In this document: positions 41,901-51,499 of the stretch, in pieces
How the letters are laid out: each line of letters starts with the position of its first letter
Position numbering within the stretch: position 1 is the stretch's first letter
Assembly: GCA_944391815.1 (NCBI GenBank)
Contig: CALXUV010000030.1
Coordinates: forward strand, 1 to 52,964
Length of the DNA: 52,964 bases
Direction: 5' to 3'
DNA from: an uncultured Clostridia bacterium
GTDB lineage: Bacteria > Bacillota > Clostridia > Oscillospirales > CAG-272
Made by a program: the position numbers and the translations under genes
The notes under the pieces: model-generated
The model's database searches: none
What the model saw: the letters and a program-made list of their open reading frames with translations, nothing else
What the model was told of the DNA's origin: nothing

Positions 41901-43469
41901 TCAGTTTATTTTTCCTTCGATCGAACCCGTAAAGTCGCTTTGATTAAGCACGGTGATATCATCGGAGGTAGAATTCACCTTCATAGAGAATTTTGTTTCG
42001 ACAGAGATCATGCCGTCAACAAGAGCGGAAAACTCAACGGTCTGTCCGATTATGCACAGATCGCTTTTCCGGACAGTGACGGATATTTCGTTTTTGGCTA
42101 TCATAACGCTCGACGAGGTAAGATCAAACCCCGGAGAAGATTCGGAGGAAAAGGAAGACATGAGATACTGGGTATAATATTTGGTTGCCGACGAAGAAAA
42201 ACTCAGACTGAAAGTTATATATTCGTTTGTGTCTTCGGTGATACCCTTGAAAACTATATCACCGTCGAGAAGCATTTCTGAACTCAGTGTGGTGATTATC
42301 ATGGTTTTCATGGATGAAGCGGTGAACTCATGTTCGGTTTTGTCTGTCGGAGTACCGTAGGAGGAGGTTATAAAATCGTAATTTCTTTCATGATATCCGA
42401 GGCTGTCAATGAAAATTCCCTTTGAGGTCTCTTCTTTTTTGTCAGGAGTGGAGAGTTTTTCGTGGTCGATACTGCCGTAAAGAAATGAATCGCTTCCGAA
42501 TTTGCCGGTAAAACTGACTGTTTCGTCAAGCGTATAGCTTTCCTTTGTGTCGCTGACCTTGACGTACTTAGAATAGAGAGCATCCAAAGCGTTACAGTTT
42601 GCAAGAGCCGAGTAACCGGCTTCCGTAACTGCCGACAACAGAAAAATATCGGAAATTTCGGTGTATTTTACCGTAGATGACGGAGACTTCGGTGCAATTT
42701 CTCCGGACGTTTCAAGAGTTTGTGAAAAATTTCCTTCGTATGTCAGTTTTGCGCTCGGGTTTTCGCTTTCGTAATAGTCAACCTTGAAAAGAAGTTTTAC
42801 CGTGCTTATAAGTCCTTCGCCGTCAAGCAGAACTCTGAGTGAAACATCGTAAATCTCATATTCGTATGTCGTTTGGTCAAGACCGATAAAAGCCGCAATT
42901 CCGGATCTCAGGGCATCATTTTCTTTTTTGAAAATAATTTCGAAAACTTTGCCGGAAGATTTATACATCTTCGCTTCGGAAAAATTCGCAGGACTTAGAT
43001 AAGCTGCGTTTACCGAAATTTCCGAATAATCGGTATACTCAACAAAGCGCAGAGGATCAAGAACAGCTGAAAAATCTGTTCCGAAACGGTTGGTGTAAAT
43101 CTTACCGTCTTTGTAGAAAAATTCCTCGCTTACGGTTTTGGTAGATATATCGCCCTCAAGATTTGTTGAAGTGTTTTTTCGGTAAAATGCCGGTCGGTCA
43201 GAGTTTTTTCCTTTTACCTCGAGAATGTTTTCGGTGCCAAGACGGAAAATCTTATCCGCCGCTTCGCATTCGACAAAAAACGACGAAACAAGCCTTGATG
43301 TGTCAAGAGTTCCGTATTTTTCCCATGCGGTGTTAACCGTGTCTACGGCAGTCCCGTAGTCCTTGTCGGATGAGGTGAAAAAACTCCCCTCAGGAGAAAT
43401 ACATCCGGTAGCCGAAAAGGCAATTAATAAGGTGAGAGCAAAAAATAATAATCTTGTTCTGAATTTCAT
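41901..43469 (-). CDS. Large secreted lipoprotein of unknown function
   Basis: It has 522 residues from ATG 43469, with a lipoprotein signal and lipobox (SATGCISPE, Cys ~22). It consists of two tandem halves, each with an AWEKYGTLD/ALYSKYVKV-like helical start and long beta-strand stretches. This suggests a duplicated LolA/LppX-like beta-barrel fold that may carry lipids or bind cell-wall components. Longer in-frame starts were not chosen because the signal peptide begins here. The family is not recognised with certainty. Confidence 0.7.
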   Translation of the reverse strand: MKFRTRLLFFALTLLIAFSATGCISPEGSFFTSSDKDYGTAVDTVNTAWEKYGTLDTSRLVSSFFVECEAADKIFRLGTENILEVKGKNSDRPAFYRKNTSTNLEGDISTKTVSEEFFYKDGKIYTNRFGTDFSAVLDPLRFVEYTDYSEISVNAAYLSPANFSEAKMYKSSGKVFEIIFKKENDALRSGIAAFIGLDQTTYEYEIYDVSLRVLLDGEGLISTVKLLFKVDYYESENPSAKLTYEGNFSQTLETSGEIAPKSPSSTVKYTEISDIFLLSAVTEAGYSALANCNALDALYSKYVKVSDTKESYTLDETVSFTGKFGSDSFLYGSIDHEKLSTPDKKEETSKGIFIDSLGYHERNYDFITSSYGTPTDKTEHEFTASSMKTMIITTLSSEMLLDGDIVFKGITEDTNEYITFSLSFSSSATKYYTQYLMSSFSSESSPGFDLTSSSVMIAKNEISVTVRKSDLCIIGQTVEFSALVDGMISVETKFSMKVNSTSDDITVLNQSDFTGSIEGKIN

Positions 43470-43800
43470 ATTGGTTCCGCTTTCTGAAGTTTTCACTGCA
43501 ATGATACCATACTGTAAAGCTAAAATCAAGGCACAAATGTTGAATTTAAATGACTGTTTTTATAAAAATCCCGTATTACGCAGGCAAAATAAATACGCAA
43601 AGAAAAATTTTTGTAAAATAAGGGGTGACTGCTATTGATATTTGAAGCCAAATGATTTATAATTATGTAAAATGATCTGCACTTTCAAAACGCAGTCCGA
43701 TCAACCGTCAGAAATCAAACCGGACGGCGCAGATAAACTTCGTGTATAAAACCGGAAGCGTAGACAAAAAGAGCATGACAGGAAGTAAGCGGAGGTAAAA

Positions 43801-44718
43801 ATGCCGATAAAAATACCGGAGGGGTTGCCGGCAGCGGGCATACTCGAAAACGAAAATATATTCGTAATGAACGAACTCAGGGCGATAAAACAGGACATAC
43901 GCCCGTTAAGAATAGCGATACTGAATTTGATGCCGACAAAGATTGTAACGGAGACTCAACTGATAAGGCTTCTTTCCAACACGCCTTTGCAGATTGAGCT
44001 GACGCTTTTACAGACGGCGTCTCATGTTTCAAAAAACACACCGGCTGAGCATATGGCGGCGTTTTACAAATGTTTTGACGATGTGTGCAACAGTAATTTT
44101 GACGGACTGATAATAACCGGCGCGCCGGTAGAGGAGCTTCCTTTTGAGGGCGTCGATTACTGGCCGGAGCTTTGCCGGGTAATGGAGTGGTCAAAAACTC
44201 ATGTTTTTTCAACGCTTCATATCTGCTGGGCGGCGCAGGCGGCGCTTTATTACCACTATGGAGTACCGAAATACAAACTCGACAGAAAGCTGTTCGGGGT
44301 ATACAGTCATACCGTAAATGTGCCGGAGCATCCGCTTGTGCGTGGGTTTGACGAGAATTTTCTTGCGCCTCATTCAAGACACACTGAATGCAGGACTTCA
44401 GATATCGAAATGGAGAAAAGACTACAGATACTTGCCGACTCAGAGCAGGCGGGAGCATTCATAATAGCGGCAAAGGACAGGAACATGTTTTTTGTTACCG
44501 GTCACGCCGAATATGACAACGACACGCTTTCAAAGGAGTATTTCAGGGACAGGGAAAAGGGGCTCGATATACAGATTCCTTACAATTATTTCCCGGAAAA
44601 TGACTGTACGAAAAGACCGCCAAACAAGTGGAGAGGTCACGCTCACCTTTTGTTTTCAAACTGGCTTAACTACTCTGTGTATCAGCTTACTCCATACGAT
44701 ATAAGCGAAATAAAATAA
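43801..44718 (+). CDS. metAA: Homoserine O-acetyltransferase (MetA family)
   Basis: This 305-residue class I glutamine-amidotransferase-like enzyme has nucleophile Cys142 (HICWAAQA), His235 and Glu237 (GHAEYD), and Glu111 in [10 protein letters not shown]. Glu at this position selects acetyl-CoA, while Gly gives succinyl-CoA, so the product should be O-acetylhomoserine in the methionine pathway. GGAGG lies before the ATG. No SAM riboswitch is visible in the 270-bp upstream gap. Confidence 0.95.
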   Translation: MPIKIPEGLPAAGILENENIFVMNELRAIKQDIRPLRIAILNLMPTKIVTETQLIRLLSNTPLQIELTLLQTASHVSKNTPAEHMAAFYKCFDDVCNSNFDGLIITGAPVEELPFEGVDYWPELCRVMEWSKTHVFSTLHICWAAQAALYYHYGVPKYKLDRKLFGVYSHTVNVPEHPLVRGFDENFLAPHSRHTECRTSDIEMEKRLQILADSEQAGAFIIAAKDRNMFFVTGHAEYDNDTLSKEYFRDREKGLDIQIPYNYFPENDCTKRPPNKWRGHAHLLFSNWLNYSVYQLTPYDISEIK

Positions 44719-44825
44719 TTCAACTTAATCATCAAAATATTCTGAAAATCGCCCTGAGGTCGAAAACACCGACATCGGCGGAAACGGCATTAAGTGTGTG
44801 CCGGAAAACAATCAAGGGAGTAAAA

Positions 44826-45602
44826 ATGAAAACAGTATCCAGAAAGCCGACTTACTCGGAAATATATATGTACAAAAATCTGCTTTGGCTTGACGTCGGC
44901 GTGCTGATTTTTTTGCCGGTGTTCAACAACCTTTTTTTGCAGCTGGTGCGTCTTTATACCGACGGAAATATTGCCTACGGCAGTCTCGGAAAAGTGCTTT
45001 CCGTTATTCAGGAAGGAATATCACTGATTTCGGGTTACATGGGGATTGCAATACTTTGTATTTGTCTGCTTTATTTCGGTAAAAATGCAAAAGCGGTTAT
45101 AAGAATTTCCTTTATCACCCACGCAGTAACTTTCTTTACGGTTCTGCTTACTTATTTTCTCTTTACGGCAACAATTCCGTTCAGCGTTATAGCTTCACTT
45201 CTGCTTGATATGCTGGTGGGAATTGCCGTTACTTTTCTGATTTATCAGATTGCATACAGATTTGCTGTAAAAAACGAAACTTTCATGGAAGTAGAAGCAT
45301 ACACTCTTGCGGGAAGTCTGAAAAAACATCCGTATACCAAAGTGTTTGCATTGGCATGTTTATGTTTCGGCGGTGCGCAGCTGCTTATACTCATTTACAC
45401 TATGATTTCCGATTTTCTTGATCCCAGTCTCGGTCCGCCGATGAACACTGCCGATGCGCTGTACTGGGTTTTCCAGTATCTGACGTCGGTAATTTATGTT
45501 TTTATCGGATTTGCCATTGCCGTGATTACAGGATTTTTGTCAAACGGACTGAAACATTCGGGTAAACGGAAATTTTCTTCAGGAGATTACCGTCCGTACT
45601 GA
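44826..45602 (+). CDS. Polytopic membrane protein of unknown function
   Basis: It has 258 residues from ATG 44826 behind AAGGGAG. Six hydrophobic segments occur in two sets of three, with soluble termini of ~25 residues. I recognise no family. It sits between metAA and the second two-component system, in its own unit. Confidence 0.6.
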   Translation: MKTVSRKPTYSEIYMYKNLLWLDVGVLIFLPVFNNLFLQLVRLYTDGNIAYGSLGKVLSVIQEGISLISGYMGIAILCICLLYFGKNAKAVIRISFITHAVTFFTVLLTYFLFTATIPFSVIASLLLDMLVGIAVTFLIYQIAYRFAVKNETFMEVEAYTLAGSLKKHPYTKVFALACLCFGGAQLLILIYTMISDFLDPSLGPPMNTADALYWVFQYLTSVIYVFIGFAIAVITGFLSNGLKHSGKRKFSSGDYRPY

Positions 45603-45804
45603 TTTTCCTATGCGGTTTAATAACAGCAAGCCGTCAGTCTGCGTACGCCATAAAATTCGGTTTTGTAAATAAACTGTGAGTTTTTCTGAACTGCGCTCAG
45701 CACTGAATACGCTTTTTTTAATTTAAACGACTGCTTCGGCGGCATTTGTCAGGTCTGTCCAGAGTGTTAAAGGAAACTTCTTATATATTACGGAGGACGG
45801 TTAA

Positions 45805-46497
45805 ATGAGAATACTTGTAGCTGAGGATGAAAAGTCACTTAACAACGTTATTGTCCGTAAGCTGAAAGAAGAGGGGCATAACGTTGACGCTGTTTTCGAC
45901 GGCGGAGAGGCTTACAACTATATAAGCGCGACTCGTTACGATATCGCGCTTTTTGACGTTTCAATGCCGGTTGCGGACGGATTTTCTGTGCTGGAAAAAA
46001 TCCGTCGTGAAGGCAATACGACTCCTGTGATTTTTCTTACCGCGCGTGATTCTGTCGAAGACAGGGTGAGAGGACTTGATCTCGGCGGTTGCGATTATGT
46101 AGTAAAGCCTTTTTCCTTTGCGGAGCTTAACGCGAGAATAAGAGCCGGTGTCAGAAAAAGCGAGGGAAATCAGACGGGAAAATATACAGCTAACGATCTT
46201 GTTGTTGATACAGTCAGGCACGAAGTTACCCGCAACGGCAGAATGATAGAGCTCTCAGCAAAGGAATATTCTTTGCTTGAATACATGATAAGAAACAAGG
46301 GGATAGTACTTTCAAGGGAGAAGATGGAAAACGCAGTCTGGGGCTATGCTTACGACGGCGGAACGAACGTAGTGGATGTTTATATAAGGTATCTGCGCAA
46401 GAAAATCGACGACGGTGAAACGGTAAAGCTTATTCATACGGTCAGAGGCAGCGGATACGTTTTAAAAGAGGTGAAGAGTGGGGATAATGCACTTTAA
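45805..46497 (+). CDS. OmpR-family response regulator
   Basis: In this 230-residue protein, the receiver has Glu7-Asp8-Glu9, phospho-acceptor Asp51 (LFDVSMPVADG) and Lys in VVKPFSFAEL. The winged-helix domain covers ~128-225 (GGTNVVDVYIRYLRKKI). GGAGG precedes the ATG. The kinase gene begins inside its last codons, and a PepSY protein follows. Confidence 0.95.
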   Translation: MRILVAEDEKSLNNVIVRKLKEEGHNVDAVFDGGEAYNYISATRYDIALFDVSMPVADGFSVLEKIRREGNTTPVIFLTARDSVEDRVRGLDLGGCDYVVKPFSFAELNARIRAGVRKSEGNQTGKYTANDLVVDTVRHEVTRNGRMIELSAKEYSLLEYMIRNKGIVLSREKMENAVWGYAYDGGTNVVDVYIRYLRKKIDDGETVKLIHTVRGSGYVLKEVKSGDNAL

Positions 46498-47857
46498 AAC
46501 CAGAATAACGCTTTGGTTTTCTGCGGTTCTGCTTTTGGTTTTTGCAGTTCTGTTTTTTATGGTGACGCTGATAAACAATGCGGTTTTACAGCAGAACGTC
46601 AAAGGAACGCTGATTAAAACGGTAAACAGCAACCTTCTTGACGTAGAATTCAGTCTTACTCAACAGCAGCCGGAGGAAGGCACCGAATATATAGCGTACG
46701 GCAGCGGGTATATCATCATCGACAGGCGGTTTCTGAAAATCGAGTCCGGGGTTTACTCTTCGCTATACAGTCCGAATGGCGCTCTGCTTTACGGAGAAAA
46801 TCCGGTCGTTGACGTAAGCCCGGTTTTTTCTGACGGAGTTATAAAAGAAGCCGGTAATTCCCATGGCGTAAAATACTATGTTTTTGACAGAATGACTGAG
46901 AGCGGTCTATGGCTGCGAGGTGTTATTTCTGAGGAAGAAAGCAGGGGCTTGGTCTGGAATACCACAAAACTTATACTTCTTGTATTTCCTCTTGCGGCGC
47001 TTATAGCAGTGGCGGGCGGGTACAGGATCGCTTCGCATTTTACGGCTCCTATAAATGAAATAAGAAGAAAAGCCGACAAAATAAGTAAAGGCGACGATCT
47101 TTCGGAAAGGATACCGGTTACACGCAATGATGAGACCGGAAAACTTTCGCAAAGCTTTAATCTTATGTTCGAGAGACTTGAAAAAAATTTCGAGAGAGAA
47201 AAAAGATTCAACCGTGATGTTTCTCATGAACTTCGGACTCCGATTTCCGTTATAAGTGCAGAAGCAGAATACGGACTTGACAGAGAACGTTCTGCTGATG
47301 AATACCGTGAAATACTTAAAACCATTCTTGAAAAATCCGGCGAGCTTACCGAAATAACTCAGTCGCTTCTAACACTTTCAAGACTTGAAAGTACCGGTGA
47401 AAAGCCGGAAATGTCACCGCTGTCACTGAAAGATGCGATGGAAGCTGCGTTAAAGCAGACGCCGCCGGCTGCGAGTAAGAATATTGAAGTTAAGTGGCAG
47501 TCAAGCGAGGATGTCAGCGTGATAGGTAATGAACCGCTTCTTATCAGGCTTTTTTCAAATCTCATTTCTAACGCATACAAATACGGGCGGGAAAACGGAT
47601 GTGTAAGTCTGAGTATAAAAAAAGAAGACGGGAAAGCAGTGGCAGAAGTTGCAGATGACGGTATAGGAGTGCCGGAAGAGGAATGTGAAAAAATATTTGA
47701 CCGTTTCTACCGTGCCGAGAATGCCGGAAAAACCGGTGGAAGCGGAATAGGACTTGCGATTGTGAAGGAGATAGCAGCTCTGCACGGAGCAGATATAAAA
47801 TGCATTTCCGGAAAAGGGAAAGGCAGTGTTTTTGTTTTGACAATGGACGCGATCTGA
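46487..47857 (+). CDS. Membrane sensor histidine kinase
   Basis: It has 456 residues from ATG 46487 (a GTG at 46478 is an alternative with a GAGGTG site). Helices at ~10-32 and ~150-172 enclose an extracytoplasmic sensor domain. Then come HAMP, H-box RDVSHELRTPISVIS, N-box SNLISNAYKYG and G-box GGSGIGLAIVKEI. It overlaps the regulator by 11 bp. The following PepSY protein may be its target or its ligand. Confidence 0.93.
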   Translation: MHFKTRITLWFSAVLLLVFAVLFFMVTLINNAVLQQNVKGTLIKTVNSNLLDVEFSLTQQQPEEGTEYIAYGSGYIIIDRRFLKIESGVYSSLYSPNGALLYGENPVVDVSPVFSDGVIKEAGNSHGVKYYVFDRMTESGLWLRGVISEEESRGLVWNTTKLILLVFPLAALIAVAGGYRIASHFTAPINEIRRKADKISKGDDLSERIPVTRNDETGKLSQSFNLMFERLEKNFEREKRFNRDVSHELRTPISVISAEAEYGLDRERSADEYREILKTILEKSGELTEITQSLLTLSRLESTGEKPEMSPLSLKDAMEAALKQTPPAASKNIEVKWQSSEDVSVIGNEPLLIRLFSNLISNAYKYGRENGCVSLSIKKEDGKAVAEVADDGIGVPEEECEKIFDRFYRAENAGKTGGSGIGLAIVKEIAALHGADIKCISGKGKGSVFVLTMDAI

Positions 47858-47956
47858 GTTTCTGGGGAAAAATTAAAAAAATTTGATTTTTCTAATCTTG
47901 TTTTAATGTTGAGGAGATAGAATGATGTCACAATCAACAGAAAAGGAGAAGAAAAA

Positions 47957-49048
47957 ATGAAAAAAATAAAAGTCAATAAATTGTTTATAGCGGCGATAGT
48001 CGTAGTTGCTTTGATAGTTGTCGGAACGGTAGCGGTGAGTGCGGCTACGGCTTTTGTGGAAAGTCAGTCGATAGGTGTCGGTAATGCAGTGGAGCTTGCG
48101 CTTAATAATGCGGGTGTAAACGAAACGGACGCCGAGATCACCAAAGCAAAGCTCAGTCTGAAAGACGGAAGATTTGTGTATCTGGTGAATTTCAGCACAG
48201 GAAATGAAACTTACAAATATGAGCTGGATTCAAAGAGCGGTGAAGTTATTTCCGTAACTGTACTGCCGTCAGGTTCGGACGGTTCGAACGTCGGAAGCGG
48301 TATAACTCTCGATGATGCAAAAAAGATAGCTGCAAAGACAGCCGGCATCAGTGAAGAGAACTGTGTTTTGACAAGCGTAAAGCTTGAAAATGACGACGGT
48401 AAGAAGGTTTACGATGTTGATTTTTACACAGTAAACGGTAATTTCAGAAATTATTACGAGTTTGAGATATCAGCAACTGACGGAACCGTAGCAGAATATA
48501 AAACAGAGGAAAATCTGATAGCGATTCCTGATGCTGCCATCGGAGTCAGTCCGGTAATAACCTCGGATGACGCAAAAATAGCCGCACTTGAAAGTGTAGG
48601 GGTTACATCTGACAATGTTACCGCACTGAAAACTGAACTTGACTACGAAAGAGGAGCAGCAATTTTCAAAGTTGAGTTTGATGTAACCGGTGATGGCTTT
48701 GTGACTGAGTATGAGATTGAAGTTCTTGCGTTTGACGGTTCGATAATCAAAAGGGAGACCGAGTACAAAAATACCGGAGCAGTGAATTACCCCGGAAATA
48801 ACGACCAGGGAGCATCGGAAGGCGGAACCAATACTGGTGAGGCAATAACCATTGCGCAGGCAAAGGAGATAGCTTTTGCGGATGCAGGATTGGATGAAAC
48901 TCAGGTCAGACTTAAAAAAGCACAGTACGAGAGGGACGACGGAAGATATGTTTTTGAAATAGAATTCACCTTCAACGGGGCGGAATACGAATATAAAATT
49001 GACAGCAGGACAGGAAAAATAATAGACAAAGAAGTAGATTATGATTAA
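47957..49048 (+). CDS. Secreted protein with four PepSY-type domains
   Basis: This 363-residue protein has a signal peptide or anchor at ~9-30. Four homologous ~75-residue units follow (around 38, 110, 200 and 290), each with an AVELALNNAGV / DAKKIAAKTAGI-like helix and a YELDSKSGEV / YKIDSRTGKI-like strand pair. PepSY domains bind peptides and inhibit or regulate proteases in the envelope. It stands 99 bp after the two-component genes, a known association, and is ended by a strong terminator at 49053. Confidence 0.88.
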   Translation: MKKIKVNKLFIAAIVVVALIVVGTVAVSAATAFVESQSIGVGNAVELALNNAGVNETDAEITKAKLSLKDGRFVYLVNFSTGNETYKYELDSKSGEVISVTVLPSGSDGSNVGSGITLDDAKKIAAKTAGISEENCVLTSVKLENDDGKKVYDVDFYTVNGNFRNYYEFEISATDGTVAEYKTEENLIAIPDAAIGVSPVITSDDAKIAALESVGVTSDNVTALKTELDYERGAAIFKVEFDVTGDGFVTEYEIEVLAFDGSIIKRETEYKNTGAVNYPGNNDQGASEGGTNTGEAITIAQAKEIAFADAGLDETQVRLKKAQYERDDGRYVFEIEFTFNGAEYEYKIDSRTGKIIDKEVDYD

Positions 49049-49052
49049 AAGT

Positions 49053-49090
49053 ATCCAAAAAATCCGGTTAAGACAACCGGATTTTTTGGA
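49053..49090 (+). terminator. Strong terminator after the PepSY gene
   Basis: TCCAAAAAATCCGGTT and AACCGGATTTTTTGGA are perfect 16-bp arms around a 5-base loop. Confidence 0.93.
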
Positions 49091-49166
49091 TTTCATATTT
49101 ATTAAGACTTTCAGTGTGTAATTTATAAATTTTTATGAAACAAAAACTCAAAAGTAATTTTTTGCT

Positions 49167-49656
49167 TTACCAGTTCAGATGTACGGAATTTTTTATATAT
49201 TTTTCGTACACTGCGCTGACAGCACTCATCTGGTCTTCGGTGAACGCAGGTAACTTCGAAGCTTCAACGTTATTAAGTACCTGTTTAGCATTACTTGCGC
49301 CCGGAATAACACAGCTTACTTCATTAAACATAAGAGACTTTTATCTATGAAATTCTCCATGTTTTCGGCAGTGTAACCTTCAGCCGTTGTGGACTGAGAC
49401 CTCTCCCGCATTTTGTGACAATGAAGAAATTGTCTTTGTGTGTTTTTAAAAACTTACCGATAGTTATTTCACTGTTTCCGTCATTGTAGATGTCAGCTGT
49501 GTCGATCAGATTTATACCGCAATCGGAAGTTGTTTCAAGAATCCTCAGTGCCTCTTTTTCGTTGAACGGGTCTCCCCGTTTTGTTCCGAGCTACCATGTT
49601 CCGAGTCCGATTTCGCTTACCATTCTGTTTGTTTTACCGAATTTTCTTTTGTTCAT
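49167..49656 (-). pseudogene. Aldo/keto reductase pseudogene
   Basis: From ATG 49656 (good AAAGGAG site) the frame reads KFGKTNRMVSEIGLGTW, then TAG where the family normally has Gln, then LGTKRGDPFNEKEA and DTADIYNDGNSE. The end (CVIPGASNAKQVLNNVEAS ... VHLNW) is also family-typical. Between them about half the enzyme (~330 residues normally) is missing and there are two frame changes. It is dead by nonsense, deletion and frameshift. Confidence 0.88.
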
Positions 49657-49709
49657 GGAAATTCTCCTTTGTCATTCTTAAGATTTTGGAAGATAATTTA
49701 TTTAAGATA

Positions 49710-49729
49710 TACTATCTCGGTGGATAGTA
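49710..49729. promoter_or_regulatory. 7-6-7 inverted repeat upstream of the dead aldo/keto reductase
   Basis: TACTATC and GATAGTA arms with spacer TCGGTG lie 54 bp upstream of the pseudogene start. It is possibly an old regulator site. The rest of 49657-49954 shows no gene. Confidence 0.5.
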
Positions 49730-49955
49730 ATTAAGTGTTTGTTTTTACGTTATATGCTGATTTCCGGTTTCCGGCGCATAAGCTTCATGTTGTGAAACAT
49801 CAAAAGCTTGTATCAGAAATTACAGTATTCAGAAATGGATTTCCCTTTGAGTCAATTGTCTTATCTCAAAAATCAATCAAACACAAATTAAAATTCAATG
49901 ACTGTGGGTATTGTGCGCAAAAATCAGATTTAAAGCCACCTGTTATCACAAAGCA

Positions 49956-49990
49956 AAAGAGCCTCGGGCAACAATGCACCCCGAGGCTCT
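49956..49990 (-). terminator. Terminator of tRNA-Ser
   Basis: On the minus strand, AGAGCCTCGGGG and CCCGAGGCTCTTTT arms with a T-run lie just past the tRNA 3' end. Confidence 0.9.
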
Positions 49991-49994
49991 CGAA

Positions 49995-50085
49995 TGGCGG
50001 AGAAAGAGGGATTTGAACCCTCGCGCCGGTTTCCCGACCTACACCCTTAGCAGGGGCGCCTCTTCACCAACTTGAGTACTTCTCC
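49995..50085 (-). tRNA. tRNA-Ser (GCU)
   Basis: This 91-nt class II tRNA on the minus strand includes CCA. Acceptor GGAGAAG pairs with TTTCTCC, the anticodon loop CTGCTAA gives GCU, a long variable arm (GTCGGGAAACCGGC) is present, and the T-loop is TTCAAAT. Confidence 0.95.
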
Positions 50086-50100
50086 ACAAGCAGTGGTGAT

Positions 50101-50129
50101 ATTATAGCACACAAAAGCATTAAAATCAA
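50101..50129 (-). promoter_or_regulatory. Promoter of tRNA-Ser
   Basis: On the minus strand, TTGATT (50124-50129) and TATAAT (50101-50106) are 17 bp apart. Confidence 0.75.
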
Positions 50130-50185
50130 TGGTTTTTGCAAAATTCAATATATAAATTTTTTATGAACAGTGACAAACAGCGGAC

Positions 50186-50214
50186 TTGACAAAGGGATAG
50201 GTATGATATATAAT
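50186..50214 (+). promoter_or_regulatory. Promoter of rarA
   Basis: TTGACA (50186-50191) and TATAAT (50209-50214) have 17-bp spacing, 31 bp upstream of the rarA start. Confidence 0.88.
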
Positions 50215-50245
50215 CATAGTAACGTATTCAAAAAGGAGAGAGTCT

Positions 50246-51499
50246 ATGGAAACCGTACGCATGTCGCCGCTTGCGGACAGAATGAGACCGGAAAAACCGG
50301 AAGATATGGTCGGGCAGAAGCATCTGTTCGGAGAAAACGGAGCGATACGGAAGATGCTCAGCCGTGGTTATATAGGAAATATGATATTTTACGGTCCACC
50401 CGGTACCGGAAAAACAAGTGCTGCAAATATAATTGCCGGCGAGACCGACAGAATGATCAGAAGGCTGAACGCAACTACTGCAAGTCTGTCCGACGTCAAG
50501 GATGTAATTGCAGAGACGGATTCGGTTTTCGGAAGAGACGGAATACTGCTTTACCTCGACGAAATTCAGTATTTCAACAAAAAGCAGCAGCAAAGCCTGC
50601 TTGAGTTTCTGGAAGACGGCAGGATAACGCTCATTGCATCCACTACCGAAAATCCGTACATGTATGTTTATAATGCAATAATATCCCGTTCAATGGTGTT
50701 TGAATTCAAAGCGCTTCAGGCATCGGATATAATTCCGCTCCTGAAAAAAGGTCTTTGTGAACTTAACCGTGAAAATTCTCTTGAAAAATCGGCGGATGAC
50801 AAAACTCTTGAATACATAGCTCAAAGCAGTGCCGGAGACGCCAGAAGAGCACTTAACATACTTGAAAATGCATATTACATCTGCGGAAATGAGTTAAATC
50901 GGGAAGAAATCAGCGCCGTAATGCCGAAAGTTGTGGGAAATTTCGATGCGTCAGGGACAGTTCACTATGATCTTCTCTCTGCGTTACAGAAATCCGTGCG
51001 CGGTTCTGATCCGGATGCCGCAGTGTTTTACCTTGCAAAAATTCTTGAAGGCGGGGATCTTATCGGGGCATGCAGGCGTCTTCAGGTAATAGCGGCTGAA
51101 GACATCGGACTTGCATATCCGCTTGTAATACCGATAGTAAGGGCTTGTGTCGAAAGTGCAAGAGAGCTTGGAATGCCCGAGGCAAGACTGCCACTTGCTG
51201 ACGCAGCAATACTGATGGCAACTTTACCGAAATCAAATACAGGACACAATGCCATAAACGATGCCATGGAAGCGGTAACAAAAGGCATGGGACAGAATCT
51301 TCCGGCGCACCTGAGACCGGTGAATAATTTTTCCGGCTACAAATATCCTCATGACTTTCCGCTCAGTTACGTTGAGCAGCAGTATCTGCCGGATGACCTG
51401 AAAGACACGGTGTTTTATAAGTACGGGAATAATAAAACCGAGCAGTCAGCAAAGCAGTATTGGCAGAATATTAAAGAGCAGTGTAAAAAACAGCGTTAA
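50246..51499 (+). CDS. rarA: Replication-associated recombination protein A (MgsA/RarA AAA+ ATPase)
   Basis: This 417-residue clamp-loader-like AAA+ protein has Walker A GPPGTGKTS (~49-57), Walker B LLYLDEIQYF (~92-101), and sensor 1 STTENP (~134). The C-terminal tetramerisation region has the family motif NTGHNAINDAMEAV and YKYPHDFPLSYVEQQYLP. It acts at stalled replication forks. AAAGGAGAG precedes the ATG. Its 3' end overlaps the convergent metallopeptidase gene by 29 bp. Confidence 0.95.
   Translation: METVRMSPLADRMRPEKPEDMVGQKHLFGENGAIRKMLSRGYIGNMIFYGPPGTGKTSAANIIAGETDRMIRRLNATTASLSDVKDVIAETDSVFGRDGILLYLDEIQYFNKKQQQSLLEFLEDGRITLIASTTENPYMYVYNAIISRSMVFEFKALQASDIIPLLKKGLCELNRENSLEKSADDKTLEYIAQSSAGDARRALNILENAYYICGNELNREEISAVMPKVVGNFDASGTVHYDLLSALQKSVRGSDPDAAVFYLAKILEGGDLIGACRRLQVIAAEDIGLAYPLVIPIVRACVESARELGMPEARLPLADAAILMATLPKSNTGHNAINDAMEAVTKGMGQNLPAHLRPVNNFSGYKYPHDFPLSYVEQQYLPDDLKDTVFYKYGNNKTEQSAKQYWQNIKEQCKKQR

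Noticed and set aside
43530-43800. SAM riboswitch before metAA
   Set aside because: I could not find the SAM-I core or a terminator/antiterminator pair in this gap.
49735-50016. Plus-strand ORF running into tRNA-Ser
   Set aside because: It overlaps the tRNA and its terminator on the opposite strand and has no ribosome site.
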